A stretch of DNA of 64,000 nucleotides from Dermanyssus gallinae (GCA_003439945.1 QVRM01002390.1:1-64000), one strand, 5' to 3'; counted from the stretch's first letter, positions 1 to 13,032 are shown. Notes: generated from the letters alone by a model not told the origin. Made by a program: numbers and translations.

Positions 1-535
1 TATGCAACTCAGCATTCATCTAGTTAACTCAATCATCCATGAATTGCTATGAAATATAATCCCACTCCTCCCGCATAGCATTCATGAGCTCTGGAAGCGC
101 TGCTCGACTTAGAGTTTCGGCTCTAACTTTTCGTTTTACGTAACTTGTCCCTCAAATGTTCGATAGGATTTAAAACAGGCAAGCATGCTGACTACTCCTT
201 TAAGCAAGCCCCAGCTTCTACGATGCATAAATATACAGTTATTACCAATAGTCACTTGCTTAAGTTAAGCCTCTTCTTCCGTAGGAACTGTTGACTTGAG
301 AAAAATTGAAAAAAGTTATGAGCATAGCCTTTCTCTTGGATTTTGAGGCTCGAACTTTCGTGAGACGGTCATCTTCAGACGTTCGATTATTTCTTCGCAG
401 ACGGATCATACTGGAAACATAGCGTTTCATCACCTCTGTGATGTTTCTCAACAAAACACTCAACGAAGCTCTCGGACGAGTATACGCCGTGCTTTTTTGC
501 TCAGGTGACAAGGAATTTTGGAACAAACTTTGCAT
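1..535 (-). pseudogene. Decayed Tc1/mariner transposase remnants
   Basis: On the minus strand one frame gives GDETLCFQYDP near 410-430, the first-aspartate block of mariner/Tc1 transposases, followed in another frame by a basic stretch and MLITFF, the usual strand before the second catalytic region. Nearer the window edge, about 110-175, a reading of NPIEHLRDKLRK matches the C-terminal NPIEHLWD block of Tc1-like proteins. The frame changes several times and stops are frequent, so this is a dead copy, possibly two overlapping ones. No terminal repeat is seen; the element may run off the left edge. The superfamily is fairly sure, the family is not. Confidence 0.6.
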
Positions 536-625
536 ACAAATGCACGTATTTAAGACGTCAATTCTACATGTGGAAATGACGTTGGAGCAAACTTTGCATA
601 CAAATTCACGTATTTAAGACCGTCA
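522..625. repeat. Two-copy direct repeat, 65-bp spacing
   Basis: A 39-base unit containing CAAACTTTGCATACAAA and CACGTATTTAAGAC occurs at 522-560 and again at 587-625 with few differences. It overlaps the 5' end of the transposase remnant and may be part of that element's subterminal repeats. Confidence 0.7.
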
Positions 626-1143
626 CTTCCATATGCTATTTGCATCATTCAGTGGCAGTTTTACTGCATTTCAAACAAAACGAGATTGTGCAAATGTTCG
701 TGATCTGGCGTATACCAGCATTGTGCTTGACGGTGAGCTGTGATCAGTTGTGACCGAGCGTATAATAGGCCTATAGGACTTGACTTTCATGTTATAAAGT
801 CTCCGCCTCACAGTACGCGCACTAACAACATATTATTATTTATTAGAATTCTGTCTATACATTGCACTACAACGCTGACACGGTCGGCTACGGCATGAAC
901 AAGAGCCACTGGCTCGTTGAAATGATCCCAGAACCGCCTCCGCCGCAGTGCCGCGCTGAACCTCAATGAAGATAAGAATCAATGATTCCTCTGCAGAATA
1001 TAGGAATTAACCAGCTCTTTTCTTGCCTGTAGGAAGCTGCGCTACGTCTCACTCCCAATTCCGAGAACAAAACTCGTGTGCTGCTTCCTATTGGTCCCAC
1101 CCGACATTTAGATCATATATATATATATATATAAAGACTGCTT

Positions 1144-1264
1144 CTTTTTAAAGAATGTTTTGCAAAATCGGTGGACACTCTCGGAATAATATATATGTAT
1201 ATATATATATATATATACTCTTCCGAGAGTAAGTCCACCAATTTTGGAAACATTCATTAAAAAG
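1144..1264. repeat. Inverted repeat with a (TA)n loop
   Basis: The left arm 1144-1186 (starting CTTTTTAAAGAATGTTTTG) is repeated in reverse complement at 1221-1264 with few mismatches. The loop is mostly TA repeats. The arms are long enough for a foldback element or a MITE with a microsatellite grown inside it. Confidence 0.75.
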
Positions 1265-2321
1265 ATGCGGTCGTCCTGACGGTGTGCTGATACCGTTGGT
1301 CTGAATTGGTTCATATACAGTTGTCGACATCGACAAGGGGGTCTCCCGCCGGTGTGGTATCCAGTTCTCAGGACTCGTTGTTGGCTCTATTGCCGAACAG
1401 TGTCACTGGCTAGATTAGCGACAAGGAACAGGTCGTATTAGAGACTTGGTTGTGTCGCTCTGATATGAGACACCTGCAACCAGGAACGGAGGTGGATAAT
1501 GCGAGATCGAGTTCACCGTTTCACTGGAATTAACAAACGCGGAGGCATTCGGGTAGCGTCGTTTAAGCGGCAGCGGCGAATCTAATTATCCTTCGAATTG
1601 TGCAGTCATGTCGAATATTGTGCTACTATACAGCGAGTACAGAATGTATGCCAATCAACGATATGAAGTCAAATGTGACGGCTGCAGCGGAGTTCCTTTT
1701 TTCGTCCGGGGCTCGGAAGGTATTCTAGTAGCCGGACTAGTAGTAGTAGTAGTAGTAGTTAGTATTCCTAATAACGGTAGTAAAGGTATGATGACGGAAC
1801 ATCTCCGAAGAACAATACGAGAACAATTACACTACACGACAGTCTGCTACGATCACCGCAGTCTGCACGTATCATCAATAACATTCGTAGTAGGTGGCAC
1901 ACAGAAGGCTAAATATCTATAAAGATCAGACGAGACAACAGGTCGAGGTATCGGCGCGCGCGCAGCTCTGGTCTAGGTCATGACGAGCTGTGACAAAAGA
2001 TGGGTTTCTATGTTGATTTTTCGTAGTGTGGCAGGCGGAGGAGAGGAGGACTCAAGTAGCACTGACCAAAATCGTCTACTGCCATGTCGTACCGTAGAAC
2101 CGGTAGCGCCCTCTGTTGTCAAGCGAGCAGATCGATCACCACCGCTCACGACGTAACACATGCTAACGATAAGGCTGATAATAATAATTATTGTTAATGA
2201 TAAAGAAGACTATGACAACTTTTAGCAACTGCTTACTAACCACAACGACAACGGTGGCATCTGCTTGCTTCAGTGATGAAGCTGATGAACAGCCATAAAC
2301 AACCGTTGTTGCCACCACCAC

Positions 2322-2352
2322 GACGTCGTCGTTGTTGTTGTTGTTGTTGTTG
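2322..2352. repeat. (GTT)n/(GTC)n trinucleotide run
   Basis: A run of GTC then GTT triplets. A partner AAC-rich run lies about 400 bases downstream. Open frames across it give poly-Asn or poly-Val and are artefacts. Confidence 0.85.
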
Positions 2353-2746
2353 GCCCGCATCATACAAGTCGCATGTCATGTCTATGCTTCTCCATACATA
2401 ATCGCCTACTGATTTATGTAGTAGTCATTCACAGCATACTATTGTGGTGTGTAAACTGTTCATATGTCACATATGATGAGCAATTCATACGACATGCATC
2501 CATTCTGTGGTGAACGGTGTGCAGCCGCCGGCAACAACACTAGCAGGCGAGACGACGAGAAATGACACGAACGAATGAACGAATTGTGCTGTGGTGACAG
2601 GCTCGTAGAAGAACAGACTGACAGGCTGACTGAAAGGCAGGCAAGTAGGCAGGGATGCCGGCCGCCCGCCCGCCCACCAAGCCAAGCAGATAAAGTGAGC
2701 CATTTATGTGCCACCAGCTATCATACAGTCGTACACACAGTCAGAA

Positions 2747-2842
2747 AAAACAACAACAACAACAACAACAACAACGACGACGACAACGACAACAACAACA
2801 GCGGCAGCAAGAAGAGCAACAACAACAACAACAACAGCAGCT
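2747..2842. repeat. (AAC)n-rich imperfect trinucleotide repeat
   Basis: AAC triplets with GAC, GGC and AAG interruptions. The resulting poly-Asn/Asp frame has no other coding character. Confidence 0.85.
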
Positions 2843-4430
2843 GGTTAACATGGATTAACAGATGACGACTGCTTGGACGAACGGGCAGATAGATAACTCG
2901 TGGGTTCGTTAGTTCTTCCACTCGTCTGTCTGTGCGTCATCTTTCCGCTTCTTGTTCGAAGCTGGCATCATATGCATAATGTGCAAAATCATTACATATG
3001 TAACTTTTTGACGAGAGGCAGCGGGAGGGAGAGAGAGTAAGAGAGTGCGAGACAAAGACGAAGAATGACGAATGTGGTACCTGCTAAATGTTATATGCAG
3101 TACGAGAGAGAAAGGGAAGCAATCAATCAATCCATCAACAAGCAAACAGGCAGTGTAAGTAAGAAACCTGTATCAGGTAGCAGTCACTGACTGGGGCCAT
3201 CGTCACGGCGTTCGTCAGGTGATCGTTCATCTATTATTACCGGATTAGCCACGATACCCGCCGCCTATCTCACACGTTATGGTTGTTGGCCTGACTGTGC
3301 TGTGCCGACTGTGTTTGTTGTTTGTGCGGCGTACAGAACGTCTGATTAGACGGACAGAGAGAGAGAAAGAGAGATACAGATACAGAGAAACAACAGGCAG
3401 AGAGAAACAACTGCTCTGGTGTTCTTCTGTGGAAGAACAGCTGTGGAGATGCGAGATGGTGGTGGTGGTCAATGGGTGAAGATGCTGCGAGTCTGTCCTC
3501 ACACGACCTGTATGATTTATTGTAGACGCGTGCAGTCTGTCACCGCCAATGCCGACGATGAAGATGGTCATAATGATAAAAACACACAGACAGAACGGAG
3601 GTGAAGTCGGGATTTCAGGGATTCGGAAGAATTCGATGACTGAAGACAAAATGACAATACGTTGTCGCCCCCGAAGCCCTCACAGTTTTTTTCACAGGCG
3701 CCGCGCTTCACTGTGTCAGAAGAAGACCCGCCGTCTGGCATTGAAACAACATCTCAGAGCTGCAAATGTGGGCAACGCAGACGTGTAACGTGTCAAAACA
3801 ATCGCCGTTGACGGCAAATTCTTCATGTCAACCTGACTCCGACACACTGGTGATGACAATGGTGATTGGCGCAGATCCTTTTGACGACGGTGTCGTGATG
3901 GTAACCAAAGTTGTCGTTGTCTTCGTGCTGGTTAAGGTGATGGAGATGACGATGCTCTCGCTGCTGCTGCTGATGATGATGAGTAATCATGGCTGTCGTT
4001 AATGAGTTTTCAACATACATAAACTCGACATCCAATCCAGCTGAAGTCACGTGAATCCATTCCTTTATCGATGCGTTAATGCTGCCTTATGTGTGCTGTT
4101 ACTTTGACTTGAGAATATGTCTTGGACAAGATGTAGTAGTCCGATGTGTCTTGTGTCGGGGTATTGGTGTATGTGTGCTAGTGTGAGAGTGGTTAGGTGT
4201 TTATTTGTGGATTTTTTTTTTTGTTTACGACGTGTACACGGAACACGTCGCACTGTGGCGAGAGTTAATGTTATTGTGATCCGATCATTGACTATGCATA
4301 CACAAATATACACACACACACACACATGTCAAAGAACGCGACTTGGATAATCACCTGTATGTTCTTTCAGATGCTCATCATTCTGTCCTGTATCGTGCAG
4401 CTGTTGGCGAATGTCGTCGGGAAACCACTT

Positions 4431-4462
<32 letters not shown>

Positions 4463-5256
4463 ACATATGCCGGACTTAAAGCTTGTGTGCCGCTACATAT
4501 CTACGTTAATAGTTGTACTCTATGTAGACATGTTTTGTGACACCTAAAAGGGTTTTTCTAATGCTCACACGAACAATAAAAAATGTGAAATGAATATGAT
4601 ATATACTTCACGCTGTTCTTGTAAAGAAGGCAGTAATCTAGCAATTGTCTTCTATCAGCTTATATAGTGTATCGGTGCACTCGAAGCTCTAAAGTAAGCA
4701 ATTCTGAGTGAAAGTATGCTTTGCTGATCGCGCAAGATAAACGGAAGCTGCTTTTAACTTTGATTTGATGATCGCGCAGGGTAGATAAAACAAAACTTTT
4801 TGCACTTAGAAAGTCGTCTGTTTGGCATTTAGTACTGGACCGCTAAATAACCACAAAAAGGATGCAGACGATTTGACAAACTCTCTTGTCACACCGCGTT
4901 AATGCTTACCACGGCATGGGTACTATCAGAATACATGACATCTGGAATGGCACGCAATTTCGTGCGTGAGGTAGTAGGGAGGAATACGGGTTTAGTGGGT
5001 TCGCGCGTCCCACATTAATCAGTGCACCAAACATTCCCGGAAGTTTTCATTTAAAAAAACTCTGGCAAAATACACGTACGATGTTGTACATTTATGTGTT
5101 AGCTAAGGTCAAACAGGCCTGTTCTTTGGCACGTTGATGATCTAAATGCACTAAAATGCCACGAGAAAGATGAAATATCATCTCTTGGCGTATAGCGCAC
5201 AACGTCGGCAACAATGACCAAAAAATAATTATAATACGTGAATTACTTAATTAACT

Positions 5257-5302
5257 ACGTGGTAAAAAATCAGGTAGTTAATTACTACCTGATTTTACAC
5301 GT
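5257..5302. repeat. Near-perfect palindrome (hairpin)
   Basis: ACGTGGTAAAAAATCAGGTAG is followed by TTAATTA and then CTACCTGATTTTACACGT. The arms are about 20 bases with one or two mismatches and a very short loop. It is about 500 bases upstream of the first visible zinc-finger exon. Its role is unknown; it could be a small MITE or a cruciform-forming site. Confidence 0.7.
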
Positions 5303-5419
5303 CGGCAATTATTAAATCTGGCCGGTGCGGTGCATACGACTCGATGTCACGAGTTCTTGGTGCTATACTGACATGACCCGCAATCGCTCTGGATGCTGAG
5401 GAGAAGGTGCAACCCAGAC

Positions 5420-5450
<31 letters not shown>

Positions 5451-5782
5451 ATAAAGCAGGTTGTTTATTGACATTCTAGTTGTTATTACTACTAGCAGAT
5501 TATGATGGTTCGATCGTCCCGACGAACCAAAATCGTAAACCATTCTAGCTCTCTATGGTATTCTACTCTAGATAAATTCAGATACTTTAGTTATAGCAGT
5601 TTGTGTTTGAAATAGAAGTATTGGTCGATGAATAAGGGTTGCTCGCCCGGAAATGTGTTCGCTTAGGCTAACATTTTGCGCATTCTTTTCCACCTTTTTC
5701 TCTCTCTCTCTCTCTCGCTATATTTGCGTCCCGGCCCGTGGGCTTCTGTTCCCGTCGAGCTTCCCGTGTCACTTCTCAACAG

Positions 5783-6387
5783 GTGATAAGGCCAGCCAGA
5801 TAGACGCTGGACTAGCAGCAGCAGCAGCGGCAGCAGCAGCCCTGAGAAATGTCGCCGATATGGAGCCGAAGCTGGCGATCTCGTCGTGTATGGAGGCGTA
5901 CGCGACGCCCGAGGGCAGCCATTGTGACCACCAGCACCCAACGATTGCCAATCTGCGAATGGCCGACCAGACGTTGGCGCTTATCATTCCCGTCAGCACC
6001 GTAAGCGACCCCGCAAGCAGCCCCGCTGCGACAACAGAGGTGGGCGGCGCCGCCCCCACCACCACCACCCCCCCAGTAGAGGAGTCAAGTGCTAGGGCGG
6101 CAGCTGCAACAGCGGTCGAAGAGCCTCCTCCAGCCGCCCTTGTCGATATCGTCGCTGCTGCTGCTGCGGCTGTTGCTGCGGATACCGCCACCGACACGGA
6201 CGCCCCTTCCGCCGCCCTTGTTGACGCCACAGCTGGTGGGGACGCGGACGCCGCTTCGGCCGCTGCTGTCGTGATCATTCCGCCGCCGAACGCCAGACGC
6301 TACCAGTGCGTCTACTGCCCCTACTCGACGCCGAAAAAGTTCAACTGGGAAAAGCACGAACGAATTCATCGGGGCGAGAAGCCATTC
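5783..6387 (+). CDS. Zinc-finger gene, exon with Ala-rich region and finger 1
   Basis: A CT-rich tract and CAG at 5780-5782 make a good acceptor. An in-frame ATG at 5860-5862 is a candidate start if no upstream exon exists. The exon encodes poly-Ala runs, a Thr/Pro-rich segment and then a finger (CVYCPYSTPKKFNWEKHERIH). It ends at KPF before GTGTAC. The opposite strand also has a long open frame of poly-Ala and Ser, which is a shadow caused by GCN/GNC bias. Confidence 0.75.
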
Positions 6388-6684
6388 GTGTACGTCAATA
6401 ATTAGCGCCACTTCCTTCGTCTCTCTCTCTTCCTCTCTTTCTAACTTGATAAATCATTATAAAATGTATTTAATTCAAAATGTTCTATGATCATCATCAT
6501 CGTCGCCGTCAAAATGTATTTCACTCGAAAGAGTAGGATCAGGTTTATGCTGTTGTCTTCTGCATTATTATATTATCTTAGGTTACGACACTAGTAAGAT
6601 TGTTGTCATTCTCACATGTATTCTTATTTATTATTTTATTATATAATTCTTAAATAAAAAAATAAAAAATAATAATCAAAATGA

Positions 6685-6723
<39 letters not shown>

Positions 6724-7766
6724 TCTCATTCTAGCAGAGATTGGCGTTAGCAATCTTTGCTCCTTATTGTTTTCCCTTCTCTTTTTTCACTACCATCGTG
6801 ACGTGTATTGAATGTGTATGTTTTTCTGCTGTTGTCGTTGCCTCTGTATGCTAGTTGCTCGATCTGTGGCATATTCAGCTTCGTGCCGAAGTTAATCTCG
6901 GCTCACACATGAAGCGGTGTGAGATCAGACATCAGCTAGCCGGCAATAACCAGTGGTAGTTGCGGCAGGTCTTCATCATCTTTTGGCATCGCGTCCGGTC
7001 CTGTTCATAAGCATCGATCATTACAATTATCATCACCATCATTGTCCGTATCAGTCATGATCTTCACTCTCAATCTCTCACCCACAAAGCATTCATCTAT
7101 CATCTTTAATTTCATCCGGCCAGGAAGAGCCCTACGGAGAGCGTGCGTTGGGTGAGTTTAATTTGGCGTTTAAATGTTGTTGTTCTGCTCTGCTGTGCTT
7201 CGCTTTGTTAGTGGTTGATTAGTGCTCTTCTTACATATGTTTGTTAACCGGATCCGGCGGTTCGTGGTGTACAAAAAGGATACATGTACCATTTATCATT
7301 AGTGATTTTTAGGGAGGCAAATGCATTCATATGGATCCCAGAAAATAAACAGCTGTGCGAGACTCCTTTGAAACTATCTTTTTACGACATGTCATACATT
7401 CTTAGATTATTACTCGATTAAATGTTTTGTTGAAATTAATCATATATCACCCTGCGTAGTGGGGATGTGTATCATAATGGTGTATTGAATACCAAAGAAT
7501 GCTGACGCTCGTACATTAATTTACGACGTATGAGCGTTTACATTTACCTCTAAAAAGCAGTGTGCTCTTAATTGGAATTAATTTGAATTCTTCTACCTGT
7601 GATTTGTTTCCAGGCGAGTCATATTGGAAGTGGTTTGACCGGCAGAACAAGCAACGTCGTTCATAGTCATGTCGCATGATGTTAGTTTACCCACGCTCAT
7701 GTCGGATGCGTTGATCCGGCACAGCGCTAAACGTGCCACAAGTGCGGTCCGTATAAAAAAAACTCC

Positions 7767-7817
<51 letters not shown>

Positions 7818-8536
7818 ATATAGCGCCACGATGTGCCGATAGGGTCCTATCCAATTCAGTTCATTTGTTTTTTCCTAATCATTTCTGATTTTTTAACTAG
7901 TTTGTCTTATGAATTTATGTGCCTAATAATCTCCCTATTGCCTTACTTTGCGAGTCGTCTGTAATTTATCCAAACTTCTGCGTGTTCTAGTTTATAACTT
8001 GTTTCTGTAGTTTAGGCGCCAGTTCCCTTTTTTTATGTATCTGAATTTTCCCAGCGCTCATCTGATTCATATACCCGACCTTGCGGTATCGCATGGCTAT
8101 GGCACTTTGACAATTTCTAAGTAGTGGTCCTTTCATTACAAAATCCTTTTATAGTATCAACTAGGGGCCTCGCTCAATTATTGAGACAATATCCCGCCTA
8201 TTGCTGTACTTTCCGGGAAATATTGCAATATAGATGATTTCTGTGTCTGCCCTCTTTCCGTGTCTTCCATCTATCTGCCTCTACAAACATTAGGCTCTCA
8301 ACATCTTCTTGCAACATTTTCCCAGCTAGTAACGAATCTCATTGTTTTTTTTAATAAACCAAGATATGCACTTAGTTCTAAGTTAGCTGCATTACGCCTC
8401 CAGTGAATAGTTTGTTGTGTTAATTCCCCCGCTTGTTTGCTAATACAGTAAAACTAGATGGTCACTCACTTCTAATATATCCTGCAAGGATTCTATGATT
8501 CCATTATAAAATTCGTATAAAGACACAACTAAATAT

Positions 8537-8582
<46 letters not shown>

Positions 8583-11291
8583 CATATACATATAAAATTC
8601 GTGTCTTGTTAAATTTGTGATAGTGAATATAAGTCTCTTTGTCATTAGGAGTTTTACTTTTTTTATTATCATTACGAGCTGCTGTGATGTATTAGCCGTT
8701 ATTTATGTTCTACCCTGCTATTTTTATAAACGTCGCTTACATCTATATGACTAGGCCAAAGCGTTTGAAAAGGTTTCTTTCCGATTGGCGAGTAACATAA
8801 TTATTCGAAAACAAAATGTGCAATTGTGTGCAGTAAACTACGCTAACCCGTGGTAAATCTTTAATGAGGGAAAACTATATAGGTATTTTTAAGACTTTGA
8901 GTTCCTCATAGATACCGAGGCTTTAGGCATTAGTAGCTGAAGAAATGTGACGATTGTTCTGGCTGTAAATGTATTGTTTTTAAAGTTGGCGATGAAGTGA
9001 CGGGCTTGTTGAACGGGAACATTTATTTATTAAGAGAGTCAGCTAACTCTCAGTAGATTTTGTAACTAAAGAACCGAGACCGTCACCATTGACGTTAAAA
9101 ACACAAATACACTTCTAGCGTGTTAAAAAAAAGTACATTTTATATATACGTGTGCATGCATTATGTTTGGTAACTGACTACTTAAATAACTTGATTCATT
9201 GTTTGTTTGTTTTACTTTCAGTGAGTCTCTTGTAAAATAACGGCGTACTCAAAATGGAAGTGATATCATAGAAAAATGGACGTGGTGTTGACGTTTAGTT
9301 TCCAATTAGAGAAGCAAGTGGTTTAAGTCCAGTAAGCGGAACTCTAGTCTCCCACCGTTAACGGGTCCCAGAAGTGACCGACGCACCGACGTCAACGATC
9401 TGTTTGCCGGGCAAAGCTTTAAATAATTTACATATATCTAATGACTAAAACTGTACATGGATATTGTATATAATTGCATACATACATTGGTGCATTATGT
9501 GTGAAATAAATGAGGTGAGGTGCTTATTATCTATATATACAAGCGGCGTGTTCTGTATGCAGCATATTTAGGTGTTCAAAGACATGGCCCGTGCTGCGGG
9601 CGAGTCTACGTTATTTTTGTTGTTGATCTGGGATTATAACTTCGATCAAAATATACTTAGAAAATCACATTTTATATATATATATATATATATCTTAAAA
9701 AAATTACTGGCTGAAACGCCTAAGCTAGATTAAGCGCGACAAACGAAAAATATTCCAAAACTAAATGAGATAATTTCTTTCCAGGTGAAGTGTTAATGAT
9801 CTGTCAACTCAAACTATTCTTCCCGTCGGAGTAATGGGCCGGAATCGTCCCGTCGGAGTAATGGGTCGACACGGAATTGTCATCCTTTAGATGAATACTG
9901 CGCGAAACTTACACAGTTAGTGATGAAAAATGGATATCTACAATATACATGTGTTTTTTAGAAAAACTACAAACTGCTAAATAAAGCTACATGTTAAAAA
10001 AACTTTTAGGCCAAAGTGGCACTGTACTTGTATGTTATAAATGCAACAAACGTTGGTTTTTTTTCTAAAGTTCCTGTTCGTCGCTCTGTTGGTAGTGATT
10101 GCCAAAGCTATACGCATTATTGCATATTACCATTTGTGTATATTTTATTAAACTGCAGGGTGGTCATTCTGCTAAATCAATTGCTCTATTCTGTCATTTA
10201 TGGCTTTACATACTTGACCTTTTTCATGTTCCTGTTTCGAGTTAAAATGCTTTTGAGAGAAAATCAGTTCAATTTTATACGTTTTCGTATTTAGAATGTT
10301 TAGCTCTGTTTTGTGTGAAGACTTTGCACAAGGGTCTCTTTATTCGAACGACGACTCGTAGATCAACTTACCTTCAGATACCTAGCTCGCACCGCTGCTT
10401 AAATTGTTCTGTGACTCATCCTTCAGAACCGCTTTTGCACGCTTTTCTATGTACTATTGCACCGCATCTGTTGTTCTCTATATTTGGTTGTCAGTACACG
10501 CTACTGGAACGTAAGAATGGTGTTTGCACGTCGACCGCTGAATGGATTGCTGCAAGCATGTTCTCATTTTTTTCCTAAAACGCCACTTGACTGTATCACG
10601 TTCTGACTTCCGATGACACGACACAATAAAGCGTATATGTTGTAACCGTGAAACGATTTATGATGGTTCTTCTGTTTTGGCAATGCGCTTTATCGTTTTT
10701 TGTGTCCTGCCCTCCGGCTTCAATTATTCATCTGTGTTTTCGCACTCCCATCTCTTTCTCTTCCTGTGTCACATGCGCACGCGAACCTCATTCAAATTTC
10801 TGGCGCGGACCTCACAGTGCTCCTGTCAATACCGCCTGTGGATGTGCGACAGTTCGCCACCGGTCCTGACTCAGTCCTGGTCAAACGGTTCCAGTGCGAG
10901 CTTTGCCCGTACACGACGGCATTCAAGTGCAATCTGGTCAAACATATTCGTCGACATCGGGGTGAGAAGCCCTACGGGTAAGTGTCCGTTTCGTCGCCAG
11001 AATTCTTAGGTGGCCTATATATGCATAAATGTATATACGGTGCGTGTGCTAAGTTGAAGGACTGGCATGCCAAATGCATTTATTTACTTTTAAGTAAACA
11101 ACGTGATGCTCATAATATGCAAAACTTAAGCAAATGAATATATATTAGATTTTTTTTCTCCTTGCAGATGTTCAATTTGTGATTACACAACAGCCTGCAA
11201 AAGTCATTTGGCCGCCCACGTTCGGAGCTGCCTTCGAAGAAGAGCATTTGTGCCCGACATGGGCGTTGCCATGGATGACTATCCGCGATAG
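5783..11291 (+). CDS. C2H2 zinc-finger protein gene, three visible coding exons
   Basis: Putative DNA-binding nuclear protein. Proposed exons are 5783-6387, 10853-10977 and 11168-11291. The first carries a low-complexity Ala/Pro/Thr-rich region and one finger (CVYC...H....H); the second carries CELC...H....H; the third carries CSIC...H...., ending in a basic tail and the stop TAG at 11289-11291. The fingers are joined by the usual H-x-GEKP linkers and share a C-x-Y-x-T core seen in many arthropod and vertebrate multi-finger factors. The join between exons 2 and 3 is well supported (GG|GTAAGT to CAG|A completes a Gly codon). The join from exon 1 to exon 2 is less sure: only the acceptor at 10851-10852 keeps phase, and its pyrimidine tract is weak, so exon 1 could belong to another isoform. 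A 5' exon is probably missing. No orthologue is named with confidence. Confidence 0.7.
6388..10852. other. Probable large intron with (TA)n microsatellites
   Basis: No coding signal is seen. Long (TA)n runs lie at about 6688-6719, 7769-7823, 8538-8577 and 9675-9693. A 17-bp unit CCCGTCGGAGTAATGGG is repeated at about 9823 and 9850. Confidence 0.5.
10853..10977 (+). CDS. Zinc-finger gene, exon with finger 2
   Basis: Encodes CELCPYTTAFKCNLVKHIRRH and the linker RGEKPY. The donor is G|GTAAGT at 10978. The exact 5' end is open: the frame continues upstream to about 10700, and acceptors at 10851-10852 (phase 0) and 10873-10874 both exist. Confidence 0.75.
11168..11291 (+). CDS. Zinc-finger gene, terminal exon with finger 3
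   Basis: A T-rich tract and CTTGCAG precede the exon. It encodes CSICDYTTACKSHLAAHV with a Cys in place of the last His (HVRSC), then RRRAFVPDM and a short acidic tail with stop TAG at 11289. The finger is thus of C2HC type. Confidence 0.8.
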
Positions 11292-13032
11292 CAGTAATAG
11301 TCATTATCAGGCGTAGGTTGATGTGACAGCAAATAACATATTTTAGTTAGATCGAGGTTTGGTCAAATCGAATGCTGACAACAATCTGTACAGTATGTAA
11401 ATGTATACTTGACACGAAGATTACTCCTATGCCACGTATTGATTGGTTTCGTCCAGGATTTGTACCGAACTTTGACTACAAGTTGAAGTTACAACTCAAT
11501 ATTTGGAGCTCAATAACACAGCATAAGTCAGCGTTGGTTCATGTTGTGCGGGCATACGACATAGAAACCGTAACGATGAGGGCATTAGCTTAGAGCTTAG
11601 TAGGAACGCCAGCAGTAGTTGCGGCATTAGAGCGTGCGTGCACATTAAACTTTTGTCAAATCCTAGGCTAAAATATCTCAACCTTAAAAATGGGTGGCGT
11701 TAATTATTTTGGCGTTCGTAAGGAGCATTTCCAGACATGACGAACCCGGTTGTCCTTAATGCTGGCTGGTCATAGAAATAATCGTATGACTTAACGTCGT
11801 TTCTACCGTTAGCCAGACCATAGTGGTTAGACTTTTATGGGCTTTGTCCAGTAGAAAGTTAGGTGCAGGGCAATGCTTGGCTTTTGGATGGTAGGTTTTG
11901 AGAATGCTTGACGCACTTGCGTTGCTGGCAGCTCGCAGCGACTCGTGTGGGACTCTCAAAATCACGAAACCCAGATTCTACCCCATCCCCTCAGGCTCAG
12001 AATGTTGGCACGACATTTGTTCGACATGCCCAAGACAATGCCGTAGCAGACCTAATAGGCAAACGGGCGAGAACGAATCTAAGAATAATTCAATTCGAAC
12101 TTGCGCTGGTCGTGTCGCTTGCTGCCATGACCACTTCCCGCTCTTTAGGCCGGCTTATTGGCCGCTCAGCCCATTGCCGTTACATGTATATAAATAATTT
12201 ACAAAGAAACAGGGCTAACAATATCAATACCTGTTTCTCTCTAGTTTTTGGAATTTATTTTAGCGAAACCAAGTAGCAAGCAGTATGTCTTGCCAAAAGT
12301 CGCTGTAGATAGCCACCGTTCCGAACAGGCGGAAGGCGCTGCGTAGCTGCTCCAAACACTGTTTACTTCGAACCATGCCAAATCCTAATTTATACCGTTG
12401 ACCTCATAGCAATCCATTCCACAATATATTTGTGGTGCGACAATATGAGGAATGTATATGTGTACATAGTTTATTCCACAATGCAGACTGCGTCCATTCC
12501 GTTAATAAACCACAATCCGACGCCTTGCAATAAAGTATAGGCTTTGAGACGACAAAGCTGATTGGATGTGGACAATGGCAAGTTCTTGGACGGAGTAGTG
12601 CTTCCTGAGTTTCTAAGACTGTTTACCCTTTGCGCACTAGTTGCCTATTGTTGCATTTAGTGGTGCAATTCGGACGGATTTATATGTACTTACTAGTCAT
12701 ACAAAACCAAAATGCGATGCCGGCATCGAGTAAAGTAGTGCCACCAGCAAACTGAAAAGGCATCCCGACTGTCATGCTTGAGCTGCGCGAGAGTCGCACT
12801 GTTTATGTTTCCAAGTTTCACCGAGTTTTCTTCTTTATGAACTCCGAATAGGGCGGTTGAATACATCGGCCTGGAATGGCCCAATATAGCCGGTATGCAA
12901 TGTTTTGCTTCTATCTATCGCATTGAGTGCAACTTCAGTAGGATAAAAAAGGATCGCTCTCGCTTAAGTATCTTAAACGACCGACATGTGTGTCATAAAG
13001 TATTTCGTCCTTTATTTATTGCACGATATATA
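11292..13032. other. No recognisable feature
   Basis: Only short open frames with no conserved motif. The first part should hold the 3' UTR of the zinc-finger gene. Confidence 0.4.

Larger units (their letters stand above)
626..5650. other. Non-coding, low-complexity region without a recognisable gene
   Basis: Open frames here are short and built from simple repeats (GTT, AAC, CT, TA and AC runs). I see no conserved domain and no convincing exon. Microsatellites include (TA)n at about 1112-1131, 4431-4453 and 5419-5445, and (AC)n at about 4308-4326. It could be the upstream region or 5' introns of the zinc-finger gene that follows. Confidence 0.5.

Noticed and set aside
1608..1922. 104-codon + frame with a poly-Val run
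   Set aside because: The only notable part comes from a (GTA)n run; no motif and no splice context.
2575..2865. 96-codon frame with poly-Asn
   Set aside because: Created by the (AAC)n repeat; no other coding character.
5769..6278. 169-codon Ala/Ser-rich frame on the minus strand
   Set aside because: Shadow of the Ala-rich zinc-finger exon; made of mirrored GCN codons, with no domain.
10016..10578. Two + frames of about 90 codons
   Set aside because: AT-rich, no motif; they sit in the putative intron of the zinc-finger gene.
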